A stretch of DNA of 64,000 bases from Rhizobium aethiopicum (GCF_014197535.1 NZ_JACIFV010000008.1:148537-212536), one strand, 5' to 3'; positions 30,431 to 41,787 are shown, counted from the stretch's first letter. Notes: a model not told the origin generated them from the sequence alone. Program-made: numbers and translations.

Positions 30431-30719
30431 GCCCCGCCCAAGATCACCCCGCGAAGTCGTCAGAATGCAACCTTCACGTAAATCCGGCAAGAATAATCGG
30501 TTGAAATAAGACGCAAAAACCAAAGGAGCAAAAGGTCAGTCGAATCATCGGCTTCCGCTATGCGTGCGGCTCATCGCTGCAGTGCCTAAAAGGTGATGCC
30601 GCAATGCACAAAATGCCATCACGGTAACTTGGCATTAGCGTCACGATCATATAGCTATCGGAAAGGACGCTTAACCCCTATGGCGCTTTTGTGGCGCCAC
30701 CGACATTTCGGAGGACAGC
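30431..30719. promoter_or_regulatory. divergent promoter region comEC / gltA
   Basis: This 289-base gap separates divergent genes. For gltA, CTTGGC near 30630 with ATAGCT about 17 bases later is a weak rhizobial -35/-10 candidate. The leader then has a small stem GGCGC-TTTTGTG-GCGCC (about 30682-30698) before the GGAGGA ribosome binding site. No gene, tRNA or repeat is seen here. Confidence 0.35.
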
Positions 30720-32009
30720 ATGACGGATCAAAGCGCTACAATAAAAATCGGTGACAAATCAGTCGACCTCGCCGTCAAAAGCGGCACGATCGGCCCGAGC
30801 GTCATCGACATCGGTGCCCTCTACAAGAACACCGCTTCCTTCACTTACGATCCGGGCTTCACCTCGACCGCATCCTGTGAATCGAAAATCACCTATATCG
30901 ACGGTGACGAAGGTGTGCTGCTGCACCGTGGCTATCCGATCGAGCAGCTCGCCGAGCATGGCGATTTCCTCGAGGTCTGCTACCTCCTGCTCTACGGTGA
31001 ATTGCCGACGGCTGCGCAGAAGAAGGATTTCGACTATCGCGTCACGCACCACACGATGGTGCATGAGCAGATGAGCCGCTTCTTCACCGGCTTCCGCCGT
31101 GATGCGCATCCGATGGCCGTCATGTGCGGCTGCGTCGGCGCGCTGTCGGCCTTCTATCACGACTCGACCGACATCACCGATCCGCACCAGCGCATGGTCG
31201 CCAGCCTGCGCATGATCGCCAAGATGCCGACGCTTGCCGCCATGGCCTACAAGTATCATATCGGCCAGCCCTTCGTTTACCCGAAGAACGACCTCGACTA
31301 TGCGTCGAACTTCCTGCGCATGTGCTTTGCCGTCCCCTGCGAGGAATATGTGGTCAATCCGGTGCTTGCCCGCGCCATGGACCGCATCTTCATCCTGCAT
31401 GCCGATCACGAGCAGAACGCCTCGACCTCGACCGTCCGTCTCGCCGGTTCGTCGGGCGCCAATCCGTTCGCCTGCATCGCCGCCGGCATTGCCTGCCTCT
31501 GGGGCCCCGCGCACGGCGGCGCCAATGAAGCCGCGCTCAACATGCTGAACGAGATCGGCACGGTCGACCACATTCCGGAATATATCGCCCGCGCCAAGGA
31601 CAAGAACGATCCGTTCCGCCTGATGGGCTTCGGTCACCGCGTCTATAAGAACTACGATCCACGCGCCAAGATCATGCAGAAGACGACGCATGAAGTGCTC
31701 GGCGAACTCGGCATCAAGGACGATCCGTTGCTGGAAGTGGCGATGGAGCTGGAGCGCATCGCGCTCACCGACGAATATTTCATCGAGAAGAAACTCTATC
31801 CGAATATCGACTTCTATTCCGGCATCACGCTGAAGGCGCTGGGCTTCCCCACCACCATGTTCACCGTGCTCTTCGCGCTTGCCCGCACCGTCGGCTGGAT
31901 CGCTCAGTGGAACGAGATGATCGAGGATCCGGAACAGCGTATCGGCCGTCCCCGCCAGCTCTATGTCGGCGAACCCAAGCGCGACTACATCCCGGTTTCG
32001 AAGCGCTGA
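30720..32009 (+). CDS. gltA: citrate synthase
   Basis: Condenses acetyl-CoA and oxaloacetate at TCA cycle entry. The 429-residue type II enzyme (hexameric, NADH-sensitive group) shows [18 protein letters not shown], the catalytic His motifs [20 protein letters not shown] and GAAHGG-like [26 protein letters not shown], and the catalytic Asp in [20 protein letters not shown] before the ATG gives a strong start. It ends at a two-way terminator shared with lpxB. Confidence 0.98.
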   Translation: MTDQSATIKIGDKSVDLAVKSGTIGPSVIDIGALYKNTASFTYDPGFTSTASCESKITYIDGDEGVLLHRGYPIEQLAEHGDFLEVCYLLLYGELPTAAQKKDFDYRVTHHTMVHEQMSRFFTGFRRDAHPMAVMCGCVGALSAFYHDSTDITDPHQRMVASLRMIAKMPTLAAMAYKYHIGQPFVYPKNDLDYASNFLRMCFAVPCEEYVVNPVLARAMDRIFILHADHEQNASTSTVRLAGSSGANPFACIAAGIACLWGPAHGGANEAALNMLNEIGTVDHIPEYIARAKDKNDPFRLMGFGHRVYKNYDPRAKIMQKTTHEVLGELGIKDDPLLEVAMELERIALTDEYFIEKKLYPNIDFYSGITLKALGFPTTMFTVLFALARTVGWIAQWNEMIEDPEQRIGRPRQLYVGEPKRDYIPVSKR

Positions 32010-32025
32010 TCGCTTCAGAGCTCAA

Positions 32026-32060
32026 AAAGAAACCCGGTCAGGAATGGCCGGGTTTTTTCT
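32026..32060. terminator. bidirectional terminator between gltA and lpxB
   Basis: AACCCGG (32031-32037) pairs with CCGGGTT (32048-32054). T-rich tails lie on both sides: TTTTTT plus TCTTTT on the plus strand, TTTCTTTTTG on the minus strand. The stem includes the lpxB stop codon at 32038-32040. Confidence 0.85.
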
Positions 32061-33207
32061 TTTTCAAAACGTCGAGAAGGATTTCGGCGGCCTGTTCGCC
32101 GGGCGGCTTTTCCGTCTGCATGCGCTGCCAGATGAGATCGTAACCTTCCTTCATCGCCTTCAGCTGATAGGTATCGACCGACAGCCTTTCCATCCAGCGT
32201 GCAAGGCTTGCGCCGCGAACGACATCGTTCAGATATTCCGGCACGACCGGGTAATCGGCGATCAGGTTCGGCAGCGCGCCGGTCCAGGTCTTGATGCCCG
32301 ATGTCAGCATGCGCATGATCCAGTCGACCTTGTAGGCAGAGACGACCGGAACGTCGGCAAGGGCGAGTTCGAGAATAACGGTTCCGGACGCCGCCATGGC
32401 TGCATCGGCCTCGGCAAAGGCCTTCCATTTTGCTTGCGTGCCGACGACGATCTCCGGCTTTACGGCCCACCCAGCCGTCATTTCGCGGACAAGCGCTTGC
32501 CTGTGCGTCACCGTCGGCAGAATGAAGCGTGTCGGCCCGTTGCGGGCGACGAGTTCATTCGTGGCGACCTCGAAGTAAGGCAGAAGCTTCTGGATCTCGG
32601 AGGAGCGCGATCCGGGAAGAAGCAGGATCGGGCCATTGCCTGGCTGCCTTCCCACGCGCAGGCGACGTGTCTCCAGCAGCGCTGGATCGGCGACCAGACG
32701 ATGCCCGACATAGGTTGTCGTCGGACCATTGAGGCGCTGCATGGCTGCCGGTTCAAAGGGCAGGACGGCAAGCACGTGATCGACATAGCCGAGCATGCGC
32801 GTGGCGCGATATTCCTTCCAGGCCCAGACGCTTGGACAGACGTAATTGACGACCGGCAGATCGGGCAACGCGGTGCGCACCCGCTTGGCGACGCGATGGG
32901 TGAAATCGGGACTGTCGATGATGACAAGGATATCCGGTTTTGCGGCGATGATCTCAGCCGTGGTGCGACGGATCAGGCCAAACAGCCTTGGCAGCCGGCT
33001 CAGCACCTGGGTGACGCCCATGATCGACAGCTCGGAAAAATCGAACAGGGAGTTCAGCCCCTCCGCCTGCAGCCCCTCGCCGCCAACGCCGACAAGCTCC
33101 ACCGGTCCACTGTAAATCCGCTTCAGCGCAGCGATGAGATCAGCGCCGAGCAGATCGCCCGACACTTCCCCGGCAATGACGGCGATCTTCAGCGGCGCTC
33201 CGTTCAT
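32038..33207 (-). CDS. lpxB: lipid-A-disaccharide synthase LpxB
   Basis: Glycosyltransferase joining lipid X and UDP-2,3-diacylglucosamine to form the lipid A disaccharide. The 389-residue product has AGEVSGDLLGADLIAALKR at the start, IDSPDFTHRVAKRVR, YVCPSVWAWKEYRA, and LLPGSRSSEIQKLLP, all LpxB hallmarks. The ATG at 33207 overlaps the lpxI stop as ATGA; four more codons are open upstream. The gene ends in a Lys-rich tail inside a two-way terminator. Last gene of the lipid A cluster. Confidence 0.97.
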   Translation of the reverse strand: MNGAPLKIAVIAGEVSGDLLGADLIAALKRIYSGPVELVGVGGEGLQAEGLNSLFDFSELSIMGVTQVLSRLPRLFGLIRRTTAEIIAAKPDILVIIDSPDFTHRVAKRVRTALPDLPVVNYVCPSVWAWKEYRATRMLGYVDHVLAVLPFEPAAMQRLNGPTTTYVGHRLVADPALLETRRLRVGRQPGNGPILLLPGSRSSEIQKLLPYFEVATNELVARNGPTRFILPTVTHRQALVREMTAGWAVKPEIVVGTQAKWKAFAEADAAMAASGTVILELALADVPVVSAYKVDWIMRMLTSGIKTWTGALPNLIADYPVVPEYLNDVVRGASLARWMERLSVDTYQLKAMKEGYDLIWQRMQTEKPPGEQAAEILLDVLKKKKPGHS

Positions 33208-34085
33208 TCGAGCCCCCATGCCGGCAGACCGCGGTCGATGCCGCAGACAAACAACCCAGCCTCGTCGGCGGCGCTGATGACTGCGGCCCGATCGAGCACC
33301 AGCGAGCGACCGGCTTCGATTGCGATGCCGGCAAGGCCGGCTTTCGCAGCGTTCAAAATTGTGGCAACGCCGATCGCCGGCAGGTCGGCGCGAATGTCCT
33401 GTTGCGGCTTGCAGAGCTTGACGAGCACGCCGCGGCGGCGCGGCGAGATCCGTCCGGCGGCCCTCAGGCCGGCGACACGGTCCAGCATCTCATCTGTGCC
33501 CTCAAGTCCTTCCAGCGCGACGACGCGCCCGCCGATGCTGACTGCACCCTGGCCGACATCCAGCCGGCCAAGCGTCTCGGCGGCATTGGCGGCTTGGCTG
33601 ATATCGCGCCGGTCTTCCTCGCCGGGCGCGGCGGCGCCAAGCGGGCCAACGGAAGCGAGCAGGTCGGGGGCGATCTCGTGGGCGCCGACGACGCGCCGGC
33701 CGTTCCCCTCGATCAACCGGATCACCATCTGCAGAACCGTATCGTCGCCGCCGGAGAGCAGTGTGCGAATGGCGGCCGGAACCTTCATCAGGATGCGCAA
33801 CGTCGGGCGCACCTCGCGCCATTCCGGCCGGCGGCGCACGCTTCCCGACATCACCACACGTCCGACGCCGTATCGGTTGAAGAGACCCTCGAGGGCGGCG
33901 AAATCGCCGATGCCGATAACAGCGTGATCATAGCCTTCCCAGCGTGGATCACTCTCGTCCTTCAGCGCGACGATAACGGGATTTTCGCCAGCCGCGCGCG
34001 CGGCTTCGGCGACATAGGAAGGCAGAAGGCCACCGCCGGCGATGATCGCCAGCCGGCCCGCAGCGGTGTCGCCTGTTAAAGCCAC
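33204..34085 (-). CDS. lpxI: UDP-2,3-diacylglucosamine pyrophosphatase LpxI
   Basis: Hydrolyses UDP-2,3-diacylglucosamine to lipid X; LpxI replaces LpxH in most alphaproteobacteria (established). The 293-residue product has IAGGGLLPSYVAEAAR, GSVRRRPEWREVRP, TVLQMVIRLIEGNGRRVVGAHEIAPDLL (split across the domain link) and KLCKPQQDIRADLPAIG. The start is a GTG at 34085 with AAGGG nine bases upstream, three bases after the lpxA stop. It sits between lpxA and lpxB, the classic LpxI position. Confidence 0.95.
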   Translation of the reverse strand: MALTGDTAAGRLAIIAGGGLLPSYVAEAARAAGENPVIVALKDESDPRWEGYDHAVIGIGDFAALEGLFNRYGVGRVVMSGSVRRRPEWREVRPTLRILMKVPAAIRTLLSGGDDTVLQMVIRLIEGNGRRVVGAHEIAPDLLASVGPLGAAAPGEEDRRDISQAANAAETLGRLDVGQGAVSIGGRVVALEGLEGTDEMLDRVAGLRAAGRISPRRRGVLVKLCKPQQDIRADLPAIGVATILNAAKAGLAGIAIEAGRSLVLDRAAVISAADEAGLFVCGIDRGLPAWGLE

Positions 34086-34088
34086 GGA

Positions 34089-34907
34089 CTAGCCCTTCTG
34101 CCCCCGGGTCGGCGAGGACAGCGCGCGGTCGCTCTCGGCCGCAATGAAGTCGAGGATCTGCACGACCTGCTCGCAATCGGCATATTCCTCGCGGATCGCG
34201 GCGGCGTTTTCGCGCACGGAACCCGTTCCTTCGAAGATCGCCTTGTAGGCGCGGCGCACCCGGTGGATGACGGCGCGGTCGATGCCGGCCCGCGTCATGC
34301 CGACGACGTTGAGGCCGCCCAGCAGACCGGGATTACCGTTCAGCATGCCATAGGGAATGACATCGTAACTCACCGCCGACAGGCCGCCGACGAAGGCGTG
34401 GCGGCCGACGCGGGTAAACTGGTGAACAGCCGAGCCGCCGCCTAGGATCACGCGATCCTCGATGACGACATGGCCGGCGAGCATGACGTTGTTCGACATG
34501 ATCACATGGTTGCCGACCCGGCAGTCATGCGCGACGTGGGAATTGGCAAGGAAAAGATTGTTGTCGCCAACGATCGTCTCACCGCCGAAATCGGCCGTGC
34601 CGGTGTTCATCGTCACACCTTCACGGATCGTGCAATTGGCGCCGACCGTCAGCGTCGTTTCCTCACCGCCGTGGTGCACGCTCTGCGGATCACCGCCGAC
34701 GACGGCCATCGGGAAGATGCGCGTGCCATTGCCGATCACAGTGCGGCCGGTGACGACCGCATGCGCCAGGAGCTCGACATTCGCATGCAGGACGACATGC
34801 GGCCCGACATGGCAAAAAGGACCGATTTTGACGCCCTCGCCGATGGTAGCCCCGTCTTCGACGACAGCCATCGGATGAATACGGGCGCTTTCGGCGATCT
34901 TGCTCAT
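34089..34907 (-). CDS. lpxA: UDP-N-acetylglucosamine acyltransferase LpxA
   Basis: First lipid A step: adds a 3-hydroxyacyl chain from ACP to UDP-GlcNAc. The 272-residue product is a left-handed beta helix of hexapeptide repeats ([26 protein letters not shown] and so on) with the catalytic His in [14 protein letters not shown] and a C-terminal helical domain. Its ATG overlaps the fabZ stop by four bases. Length (usually 260-270) is normal. Confidence 0.97.
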   Translation of the reverse strand: MSKIAESARIHPMAVVEDGATIGEGVKIGPFCHVGPHVVLHANVELLAHAVVTGRTVIGNGTRIFPMAVVGGDPQSVHHGGEETTLTVGANCTIREGVTMNTGTADFGGETIVGDNNLFLANSHVAHDCRVGNHVIMSNNVMLAGHVVIEDRVILGGGSAVHQFTRVGRHAFVGGLSAVSYDVIPYGMLNGNPGLLGGLNVVGMTRAGIDRAVIHRVRRAYKAIFEGTGSVRENAAAIREEYADCEQVVQILDFIAAESDRALSSPTRGQKG

Positions 34908-35371
34908 GCCTGATCCTTACGAACGATCATCGCGCCGATGTCAGCTTCGGCGACAAGTGCGCCGTCAACCTTGGCGTCGCAATGGAATTTCCAGATATTG
35001 CCGCGTTGCTTGTTCTTCTTGACATGGAATTCGACGCGGTCGCCGGGCACGACCGGCTTGCGGAAGCGCGCATTCTCGATGGTCATGAAGTAGACGAGGT
35101 TACCGGTCTGACCTTCCTTCTTGGCGCAGATGGCACCCGCCGTCTGAGCCATGCCCTCGATCAGCAAAACCCCGGGCATAATCGGCGCTTCCGGAAAATG
35201 GCCGGTGAAATGCGGTTCGTTCACCGTGACGTTCTTGATGCCGATCGCCGTGTTGTCTCCGTCGATCCCGATGATCTTATCGACCATGAGAAACGGATAG
35301 CGATGCGGCAGCAGCTTCATGATCTCGGTAATATCAGCCGAAGAAAGCGTGGTCGTGGCTTCCTCAGTCAT
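34904..35371 (-). CDS. fabZ: 3-hydroxyacyl-ACP dehydratase FabZ
   Basis: Dehydrates 3-hydroxyacyl-ACP in fatty acid elongation and competes with LpxA/LpxD for the same acyl donors. The 155-residue hot-dog-fold product has [13 protein letters not shown], the catalytic His in [24 protein letters not shown] (His and Glu, motif split here by description), and a C-terminal sheet. It overlaps lpxD by eight bases and lpxA by four bases, so lipid A and fatty acid synthesis are tightly coupled. Confidence 0.96.
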   Translation of the reverse strand: MTEEATTTLSSADITEIMKLLPHRYPFLMVDKIIGIDGDNTAIGIKNVTVNEPHFTGHFPEAPIMPGVLLIEGMAQTAGAICAKKEGQTGNLVYFMTIENARFRKPVVPGDRVEFHVKKNKQRGNIWKFHCDAKVDGALVAEADIGAMIVRKDQA

Positions 35372-36428
35372 TTTGCTTGCCTCCAGGGTTCCTCCCGCGC
35401 AACTTGGATTTCGATACCTGTTGCGCGGCCTCTCTCAGATAGTCTTTTAGCGGACGTGCAGGTATACCGCCATATTGTCCGCCGGCGGCAAGGTCGGTCA
35501 TGATACCGCTTTTGGCAGCGATCTGCACGCCATCGCCGATCGTCACATGTCCCTTGATTCCCGCCTGGCCGCCGATCTGCACGCCATTGCCGATTTTCGT
35601 GCTGCCGGCGATGCCGACCTGCGAAACGATGGCGCAATGGCGGCCGATCTGGACGTTGTGGCCGATCTGGACCTGATTGTCGATCTTGGTCCCCTCGCCG
35701 ATCACCGTGTCGTCCATGGCACCGCGGTCGATGGTCGTGTTGGCGCCGATCTCGACATTGTCCTGGATGATCACCCGGCCGATCTGAACGATCTTGATCA
35801 TGCCGCGCGGACCCGGTGCATAACCAAAACCGTCCTGGCCGATTCGAACACCGTTGTGGATGATGACGCCATTGCCGATCAGCGCACAAAGAATGCTCGC
35901 TCCAGCCGCAATCGAACAATCCCGGCCGATCTTGACGTTCGGACCGATAACGCTGTTCGCGCCGATGCGGGTTCCTTCCCCGATCTCGGCCTGCGCACCG
36001 ATGACGGCCAGCGGTTCGACGATCACGCCCTTTTCGAGTTTGGCGCTCGGATCAATCACTGCGCTCGGAGCAATCCCGCTTTCACCCGAAAGAGCGACCG
36101 GACGCAATGCTGCGGGGTAGAACAGGCCGCCCGCCATTGCGAAGGCAGCATGCGGATTGGACGAAAGGATAACCGGAAGATGCGGAGGAACGAGATCGGC
36201 AAGCGCCTTGTCGCAGATCACCGCCGAGGCCTCGCATGTCGCAAACTCCTCGCGGTTGCGGCGAGACAGGATATAGCAGACATCGCCTGCCCGCGCCCGG
36301 CTGATGGGGGCGACGGACCTGACGATGACATTGGCATGATCGGAATTGGCGAGTTCCGCCCCAAGAAACCCTGCCAGCTCAGCGAGCTTCAGACCTTCAT
36401 GGGGCAGAAAAAAAACGTTTTGCTCCAT
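35364..36428 (-). CDS. lpxD: UDP-3-O-acylglucosamine N-acyltransferase LpxD
   Basis: Third lipid A step, adds the N-linked 3-hydroxyacyl chain. The 354-residue product has an N-terminal uridine-binding domain (to about residue 110), then hexapeptide repeats ([20 protein letters not shown] onward) with catalytic His in [12 protein letters not shown] and the PGP-rich [13 protein letters not shown] insert, then a C-terminal helix. The ATG at 36428 gives [12 protein letters not shown]; upstream open codons would run into bamA and are rejected. It starts 50 bases after the bamA stop. Confidence 0.96.
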   Translation of the reverse strand: MEQNVFFLPHEGLKLAELAGFLGAELANSDHANVIVRSVAPISRARAGDVCYILSRRNREEFATCEASAVICDKALADLVPPHLPVILSSNPHAAFAMAGGLFYPAALRPVALSGESGIAPSAVIDPSAKLEKGVIVEPLAVIGAQAEIGEGTRIGANSVIGPNVKIGRDCSIAAGASILCALIGNGVIIHNGVRIGQDGFGYAPGPRGMIKIVQIGRVIIQDNVEIGANTTIDRGAMDDTVIGEGTKIDNQVQIGHNVQIGRHCAIVSQVGIAGSTKIGNGVQIGGQAGIKGHVTIGDGVQIAAKSGIMTDLAAGGQYGGIPARPLKDYLREAAQQVSKSKLRGRNPGGKQND

Positions 36429-36478
36429 CGGCAATGCTCCAGAACGGAATTGAGTCTTACAGTTCCGGACTGCCGATA

Positions 36479-38818
36479 TCAGAATTGGTTGTTGATGCCA
36501 AACTTGAAGTTTTGCGTCTTGTCGAAGTCTTCCTTGAGGACCGGGATTGCGTAATCCAGACGCAATGAACCGAAAGGAGACTGCCAAACGACACCGACAC
36601 CGACGGAAGCGCGCAGCGAGGCGTCTTCGCCCTCAATGCCGTCGCCCCTCAGATCAACGTCGTTGCCGAACAACGTGCCGGCGTCGGCGAAGACCGCGCC
36701 GCGCAGGTTGAAGTCGCGCGGGAAGCCCGGCATCGGGAAAGTCGCTTCGGCCGATGCGGTGAAGTAGGTTGTACCGCCCAGCGGATCGTCGTTGTCACCC
36801 CTGACGCGCGGGCCGATACCCTTGTTCTCGAAGCCACGAATGTCGCCATTGGTCAGCGTGAACTGGTCGAAGACGTTCAGGTGCTCACCGAAGCCGACGA
36901 CATAACCCGCCGAAGCAGAAACCGAGCCGATGATATCGGCATCGTCGGCGAGCAGGTGGTAGTAGCGGGCCTTGCCGTAGATCTTGTAGAACTGCGAGTC
37001 GCCCCCGAGGCCGGCAATTTCCTGCGTCGCCGTCGCGTAGATGCCTTCGCGCGGCAGAACCGTGTCATCGAGCGTGTTGTAGGTCAGCGTCTGCGAGACG
37101 GAAGAACGTGTCCACGGGCTGTCCTCAACCAGGTGCTGATACGGAGCGGACAGATCGGAAAGGTCGCTGTTGTCAGCGTCGTACTTCATCTGCTTGTAGT
37201 TATAGCGGAAAGTCGTCGCCAGATCTTCGGTGATCGGCGCCGTGACGCGCAGAACGACGCTGGTTTCCTCGTAGTCGTAATTGTCGTTGCTCGACGTTTC
37301 GCTGTGGTTGACGTCGAAGCCCGCCGCCAGGCGGTAGCCGAGGAAATAGGGTTCGGTGAAGCTGACGCCGTAGGCGCGCGAGCCTTCCTGACCGCCGCCG
37401 GCCGAGATGCGGATGTACTGACCGCGACCAAGGAAATTCTTTTCTTCGATCGATGCTTCGAGCAGCAGACCGTCACCGCCGGCGGCATAACCCGCGCCGA
37501 CACCGAACGAACCGGTCGACTGATCCTGCACGTCGACCACCACCACGACACGATCCGGGGAGCTACCCGGCTGGGTGGAGATATTGACCGAAGAGAAGTA
37601 ACCGAGCGCTTCCAGGCGGCGCTTGGCCTTGGTGATCATCTGCTGATTGAAGGCGTCGCCTTCGCTCATGTCGAATTCGCGGCGGATGACGTAGTCGCGC
37701 GTGCGGCTGTTGCCGCGGATCTCGATGCGCTCGACATAGGCGCGCTCGCCCTGGTCGACGAGATATTCGACGCCGATCGTGTTGTTGTTGAGGTCGCGGT
37801 TACCGCGCGGCGTGACGCGCGCAAAGGGATAACCGGCGGAGGCCACCTGATCGGAAATCGCTTCGATCGACTTCTGAACTTCCTTGGCGCTGTAGAGGTG
37901 GCCTTCTTTCGTGCGCACCAGCGGCAGCAGCTGATCCGAGCCGACGCCTTCAACGGTGGACTGAACAGTCACCGGTCCGAAATTGTAGCGCTGGCCTTCC
38001 TCGATGTTGAAGGTGAGCGTGTATTTGTTGGTTGCCTCGTCAAAGCTGGCATCGGAAGAGACGATGCGCATGTCGGCATAGCCGCGATTGTAATAGAACT
38101 GGCGCAGCGCTTCTTCGTCGGCGTGGAGCTTGTCTTCGTTGTAGACGTCCTTGCGGGTCAGGAACGAAAGGAAGTTCGAACGCTTTGTCTGAATTACGGC
38201 AGCAAGGCGGCCGGCGCTATAGGCGTTGTTGCCGACGAAATTGATCGCATCGATCTTGGTGCGGTCACCTTCGTTGATGACGAAAGCAAGGTTGACGCGG
38301 CCTTCGCCCAGCGGCACCACCTGCGTCGTCACTTCGACTTCGCTGCGGCCGGTGGCGGCATAGGCATCCTTGATCGCCTGGATGTCGGACTGAATCTGCG
38401 TGTCGCTGTAAGGACCGGCAGCATGCGTCTGGACGATCGTCGCGAGCTTGTCGTCCTTGATTTTGCGGTTGCCGTTGAAGACGACCTGATTGACGAGCTG
38501 GGCCTCCTGGACGTTGACGACCAGCGTGCCACCAGAAACCGAAATCTTCACATCGGAGAAGTAGCCCGTGCCGTAAAGCTGTTTGACCGAGTTATCGATA
38601 TCAGTGTTCGAGAAACTCTTGCCGGGCGTGATGGTGAGGTTCGACCGGACGGCTTCCGCGCCGACGCGGCTTGCGCCACGCACATCGATGCGCTGGATGA
38701 CCGCGGCCTCGGCGGCCGTAGCGGAAACGAACGTCAAAGCACCTGCGCCCGAAGCAACAACACTAGCAGACAGCGCAACCGCCGATACTGCGTTCAAAAA
38801 CTTTGAACCAGCCTTCAT
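36479..38818 (-). CDS. bamA: outer-membrane protein assembly factor BamA
   Basis: Outer-membrane beta barrel that folds and inserts other barrel proteins. The 779-residue precursor has a signal peptide (to about residue 35, ending SATAAEA), five POTRA domains (about 40-430) and a barrel with the signature VRGF-equivalent [14 protein letters not shown] and a C-terminal FKFGINNQF ending in Phe. Length is typical. It sits between rseP and lpxD, the conserved rseP-bamA-lpxD-fabZ-lpxA order. Confidence 0.97.
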   Translation of the reverse strand: MKAGSKFLNAVSAVALSASVVASGAGALTFVSATAAEAAVIQRIDVRGASRVGAEAVRSNLTITPGKSFSNTDIDNSVKQLYGTGYFSDVKISVSGGTLVVNVQEAQLVNQVVFNGNRKIKDDKLATIVQTHAAGPYSDTQIQSDIQAIKDAYAATGRSEVEVTTQVVPLGEGRVNLAFVINEGDRTKIDAINFVGNNAYSAGRLAAVIQTKRSNFLSFLTRKDVYNEDKLHADEEALRQFYYNRGYADMRIVSSDASFDEATNKYTLTFNIEEGQRYNFGPVTVQSTVEGVGSDQLLPLVRTKEGHLYSAKEVQKSIEAISDQVASAGYPFARVTPRGNRDLNNNTIGVEYLVDQGERAYVERIEIRGNSRTRDYVIRREFDMSEGDAFNQQMITKAKRRLEALGYFSSVNISTQPGSSPDRVVVVVDVQDQSTGSFGVGAGYAAGGDGLLLEASIEEKNFLGRGQYIRISAGGGQEGSRAYGVSFTEPYFLGYRLAAGFDVNHSETSSNDNYDYEETSVVLRVTAPITEDLATTFRYNYKQMKYDADNSDLSDLSAPYQHLVEDSPWTRSSVSQTLTYNTLDDTVLPREGIYATATQEIAGLGGDSQFYKIYGKARYYHLLADDADIIGSVSASAGYVVGFGEHLNVFDQFTLTNGDIRGFENKGIGPRVRGDNDDPLGGTTYFTASAEATFPMPGFPRDFNLRGAVFADAGTLFGNDVDLRGDGIEGEDASLRASVGVGVVWQSPFGSLRLDYAIPVLKEDFDKTQNFKFGINNQF

Positions 38819-39020
38819 TTCACCTATTACCTTTTTTCCCTCGTCCCCGTCCCCGGGAGAACCCGATTCCGGTCACGTGTGTCGTTTTACCCGCTTTTGA
38901 CATACAAGCAAGGGAGGGCGTTAATTTCTGTTTACTTCATTTCCAAGCGTGACCCATTCGCCACTACAGCCTTGAAACATCGTAAATAAATAGTAATTCC
39001 CTTGCCTTACGCGTTTACCT

Positions 39021-40139
39021 TCAGCTCAGGCTGATGTCGTTCCAGGTCGTGAAAACCATCAATGTCAATATCATTGCCAGGCCTATACGAAATGCAATTT
39101 CCTGAGCCTTGGCACCCAGCGGTTTTCCTCTGACCGCTTCCACCGCATAGAACATCAGGTGGCCGCCATCAAGTACCGGAACCGGCATCAGGTTAAGCAA
39201 TCCTATCGAAACCGACAGCACCGCAGCAAGCTGCAACACTGCCCCAACGCCAAGCTTCGCCATCTGGCCGGTAGCCTGAGCCACACGGATCGGCCCGCCC
39301 AGCTGATCGGCCCGCATCGATCCGCTGAATATGTTGCCGATATATTTGAAGGTGTCCGTGACTATTTGCCCGCTGGCGATCACGCCCTCACGCAGCGCCT
39401 GGAGCGGAGTGTAGGTCTGCAGCCGGAAATTGCCGGAGTTCTTGTCGGTAGCGATGCCGATCTGACCGACTTCCATCTTGTTGCCGAACTGATCGGTCTG
39501 GTCGACGCGCTGCGGCACCATCGGCACATCGAGCTTCTGGCCGCCGCGCTCGACTGTAACGACAATCCTCTGGCCGGGGCGCATGCCGACATAGCGGCGC
39601 ACATCTTCAAACGTCTCGACCTTGCCGCCATCGATGGCAACCAGGAGGTCGCCGGGAAGGATGCCGGCGGCGGCCGCCGAGCTCTCCGGCTTGACCTCGG
39701 CAACGACCGGGTCGGCGATCATGCGGCCATAGACGGTGAAGAGAACCGTGAAGATGGCGATCGCCAGCAGAAAATTGGCGATCGGACCGGCTGCGACGGT
39801 CGCGGCACGTTTCCACAGCTTGGCGCCGGCAAAGGAGCGCGCCCTCTCCTCCTCGGACATGGCGGCAAGCTTGTCGCTGTCCGGTTTGCTCGACGCATCC
39901 TCATCGCCGAAGAAGCGGACGTAACCGCCGAGCGGGATCACTGAGATCTTCCAGCGCGTTCCATGGCGGTCGGTGAAGCCGAATAGCTCGGGACCAAAGC
40001 CGACCGAAAAGGCAAGGATACGGATGCCGCTCCAGCGCCCGACAAGATAATGGCCCATCTCATGCACGAAGACGAGCAGCGAGAGCACCAGGATGAAGGT
40101 GACGATATTCCCCATCACGAATGCATATATGCCGGTCAT
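39021..40139 (-). CDS. rseP: RIP site-2 zinc metalloprotease RseP
   Basis: Membrane-embedded protease that cleaves anti-sigma factors and similar bitopic proteins. From the ATG at 40139 it has 372 residues: the HEMGH zinc motif in the first helix (about residues 26-30), a single periplasmic PDZ domain (about 125-205, GILPGDLLVAIDGGKVETF), and the second active-site motif LNLMPVPVLDGGH near the end with two further helices. E. coli RseP has two PDZ domains, this has one, as in Caulobacter MmpA-type proteins. A GTG three bases earlier is a possible start. Followed by bamA after 202 bases without a gene. Confidence 0.95.
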   Translation of the reverse strand: MTGIYAFVMGNIVTFILVLSLLVFVHEMGHYLVGRWSGIRILAFSVGFGPELFGFTDRHGTRWKISVIPLGGYVRFFGDEDASSKPDSDKLAAMSEEERARSFAGAKLWKRAATVAAGPIANFLLAIAIFTVLFTVYGRMIADPVVAEVKPESSAAAAGILPGDLLVAIDGGKVETFEDVRRYVGMRPGQRIVVTVERGGQKLDVPMVPQRVDQTDQFGNKMEVGQIGIATDKNSGNFRLQTYTPLQALREGVIASGQIVTDTFKYIGNIFSGSMRADQLGGPIRVAQATGQMAKLGVGAVLQLAAVLSVSIGLLNLMPVPVLDGGHLMFYAVEAVRGKPLGAKAQEIAFRIGLAMILTLMVFTTWNDISLS

Positions 40140-40176
40140 CACGTCTGTGGGTTCCTTCTGTCAGGCTGCCGCGTCA

Positions 40177-41007
40177 TCAGAGGCCGAACAATGCCGCTCC
40201 GAGCGACGTCATGCCAGCCCCCTTTATCAGGGAAAATAGTGTAGCAAGCAAGAACGCCGCAAAACAGGCGAAAATCAGTCCGTCGACGCGGTCCATGACG
40301 CCGCCATGGCCCGGAATGAGACGGCTCGAATCCTTGACGCCGAATTTTCGCTTGATGACGGATTCGAAAAGATCGCCCGACTGGCTGCAGACCGACAGGA
40401 TGAGCGCCACGCCGGCGGCGACGACTTCAGTGCCCGGAAGGAGGAAATGGGCGAGAAGGACGCCGGCTGCGACCGCGGAAACGGCGCCGCCGATAGCGCC
40501 AGACCATGTCTTTCCCGGCGAGATCGACGGGGCAAGCTTCGGTCCGCGGAGCGCCCTGCCGACGAAATAGGCGAGGATATCGGTCGCCCAGACGACGGCG
40601 AAGACGAAAAGCATGGCGTAAAGACCGGGCTGGTCGTTGCCTCTGATCGCGGCGAGCGCCAGGCCTGTGGCGCCGGCATAGAAGAGGCCGACCGGCAGCC
40701 AGCGACTCGTGCCGTGCAGGATGATCAGGGCTATGCCGACGGCGGTGACGCCGGCCAGCATGCCGGCGGCGAATTCGAAATTGCCGACAAGCACAAGGAA
40801 GGCGATCGCCGCTTCGCCGATCCAACCGACCACATTGGCGACCCAATCCCGCGCAATGCCGGTTATCTTAGACCATTCATAGTAGATCAGCAGACCGATC
40901 ACCACCGCCAGGGTGCGAAAGGCAGGGCCGCCATACCAGGTGGCGACAAGAACGATGACCGCGAGAATCAATCCTGAAACGATGCGGAGCTTCAATTCCC
41001 TCTGCAT
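40177..41007 (-). CDS. cdsA: phosphatidate cytidylyltransferase CdsA
   Basis: Makes CDP-diacylglycerol for phospholipid synthesis. The 276-residue product has about eight membrane helices and the C-terminal signature RKFGVKDSSRLIPGHGGVMDRVDG, preceded by KLAPSISPGKTWSG. The ATG at 41007 overlaps the uppS stop by one base (TGATG); an open stretch of 50 codons upstream lies inside uppS and is rejected. 31 bases separate it from rseP. Confidence 0.95.
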   Translation of the reverse strand: MQRELKLRIVSGLILAVIVLVATWYGGPAFRTLAVVIGLLIYYEWSKITGIARDWVANVVGWIGEAAIAFLVLVGNFEFAAGMLAGVTAVGIALIILHGTSRWLPVGLFYAGATGLALAAIRGNDQPGLYAMLFVFAVVWATDILAYFVGRALRGPKLAPSISPGKTWSGAIGGAVSAVAAGVLLAHFLLPGTEVVAAGVALILSVCSQSGDLFESVIKRKFGVKDSSRLIPGHGGVMDRVDGLIFACFAAFLLATLFSLIKGAGMTSLGAALFGL

Positions 41008-41750
41008 CAGGTGCCGACCGCGGCTGCCTGCGATGACAGGCCACCGAAGCGCCGGTCGCGGGAGGCGAATTTTTCCAGCGCCGAGCGGAAAATCTCCGGG
41101 CTGAAATCGGGCCAATATTCCGGGATGAAGATGAATTCCGAATAGGCGGCCTGCCAAAGCAGGAAGTTGGAAAGCCGTTCCTCGCCGCTGGTGCGGATGA
41201 TGAGATCCGGATCCGGGATGCCGGCCGTGTCGAGACGGGCGTTGATCAGCGCGGGAGTGATGTCCTGTGCCCGCAGGCGGCCGGACTCGACGTCCCTCGC
41301 GAGACTCACGACGGCGCGCGAGATTTCATCGCGCGAGCCGTAATTGAAGGCGATGACCAGCGTCAGCGCCGTGTTGTCCCTGGTGGTCTCCTCCGCCTCA
41401 AGCAGCAGGCCGAGAATGTCGCTGCGCAGGCTGTGGCGGTCGCCGATCACCTTGATGCGCACATTCTGGCGATGAAGCTCGGCAAGGTCACGCCGGATGA
41501 AAGCCTTGAGCAGACCGAGCAGATCGGAAACCTCGGCTTCGGGCCGGCGCCAGTTCTCCGAGGAAAAGGCGAAGAGGGTGAGATATTTTATACCGGCCGC
41601 GCCGGCGGCGCGTACTGTCTCGCGGACCGCCTCGACGCCCTTGCGATGGCCCATCGTGCGCGGCAAGCCGCGCTGCTTGGCCCAACGGCCATTGCCGTCC
41701 ATGATGATGGCAACATGCTCTGGCACAGTTACAAATACAGATTCCGACAT
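41007..41750 (-). CDS. uppS: undecaprenyl diphosphate synthase (isoprenyl transferase)
   Basis: Cis-prenyltransferase that makes the C55 carrier lipid for peptidoglycan and O-antigen. The 247-residue product has [39 protein letters not shown], the FNYGSRDEI motif and [19 protein letters not shown], all catalytic or substrate motifs of the family. The ATG at 41750 is the conserved start. It uses products of the MEP pathway, to which ispDF in this window belongs. Confidence 0.96.
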   Translation of the reverse strand: MSESVFVTVPEHVAIIMDGNGRWAKQRGLPRTMGHRKGVEAVRETVRAAGAAGIKYLTLFAFSSENWRRPEAEVSDLLGLLKAFIRRDLAELHRQNVRIKVIGDRHSLRSDILGLLLEAEETTRDNTALTLVIAFNYGSRDEISRAVVSLARDVESGRLRAQDITPALINARLDTAGIPDPDLIIRTSGEERLSNFLLWQAAYSEFIFIPEYWPDFSPEIFRSALEKFASRDRRFGGLSSQAAAVGT

Positions 41751-41787
41751 TTCCCGTCCGGTCTTTCCAGGCAAAGGCACAGGTCCA

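Noticed and set aside
36429..36587. Extended LpxD start 53 codons upstream
   Set aside because: The extension lies inside the 3' end of bamA and in its untranslated gap; the ATG at 36428 matches the known LpxD N-terminus.
36881..38806. Long plus-strand open frame antisense to bamA
   Set aside because: Same type of shadow; bamA has signal peptide, POTRA domains and a proper C-terminus.
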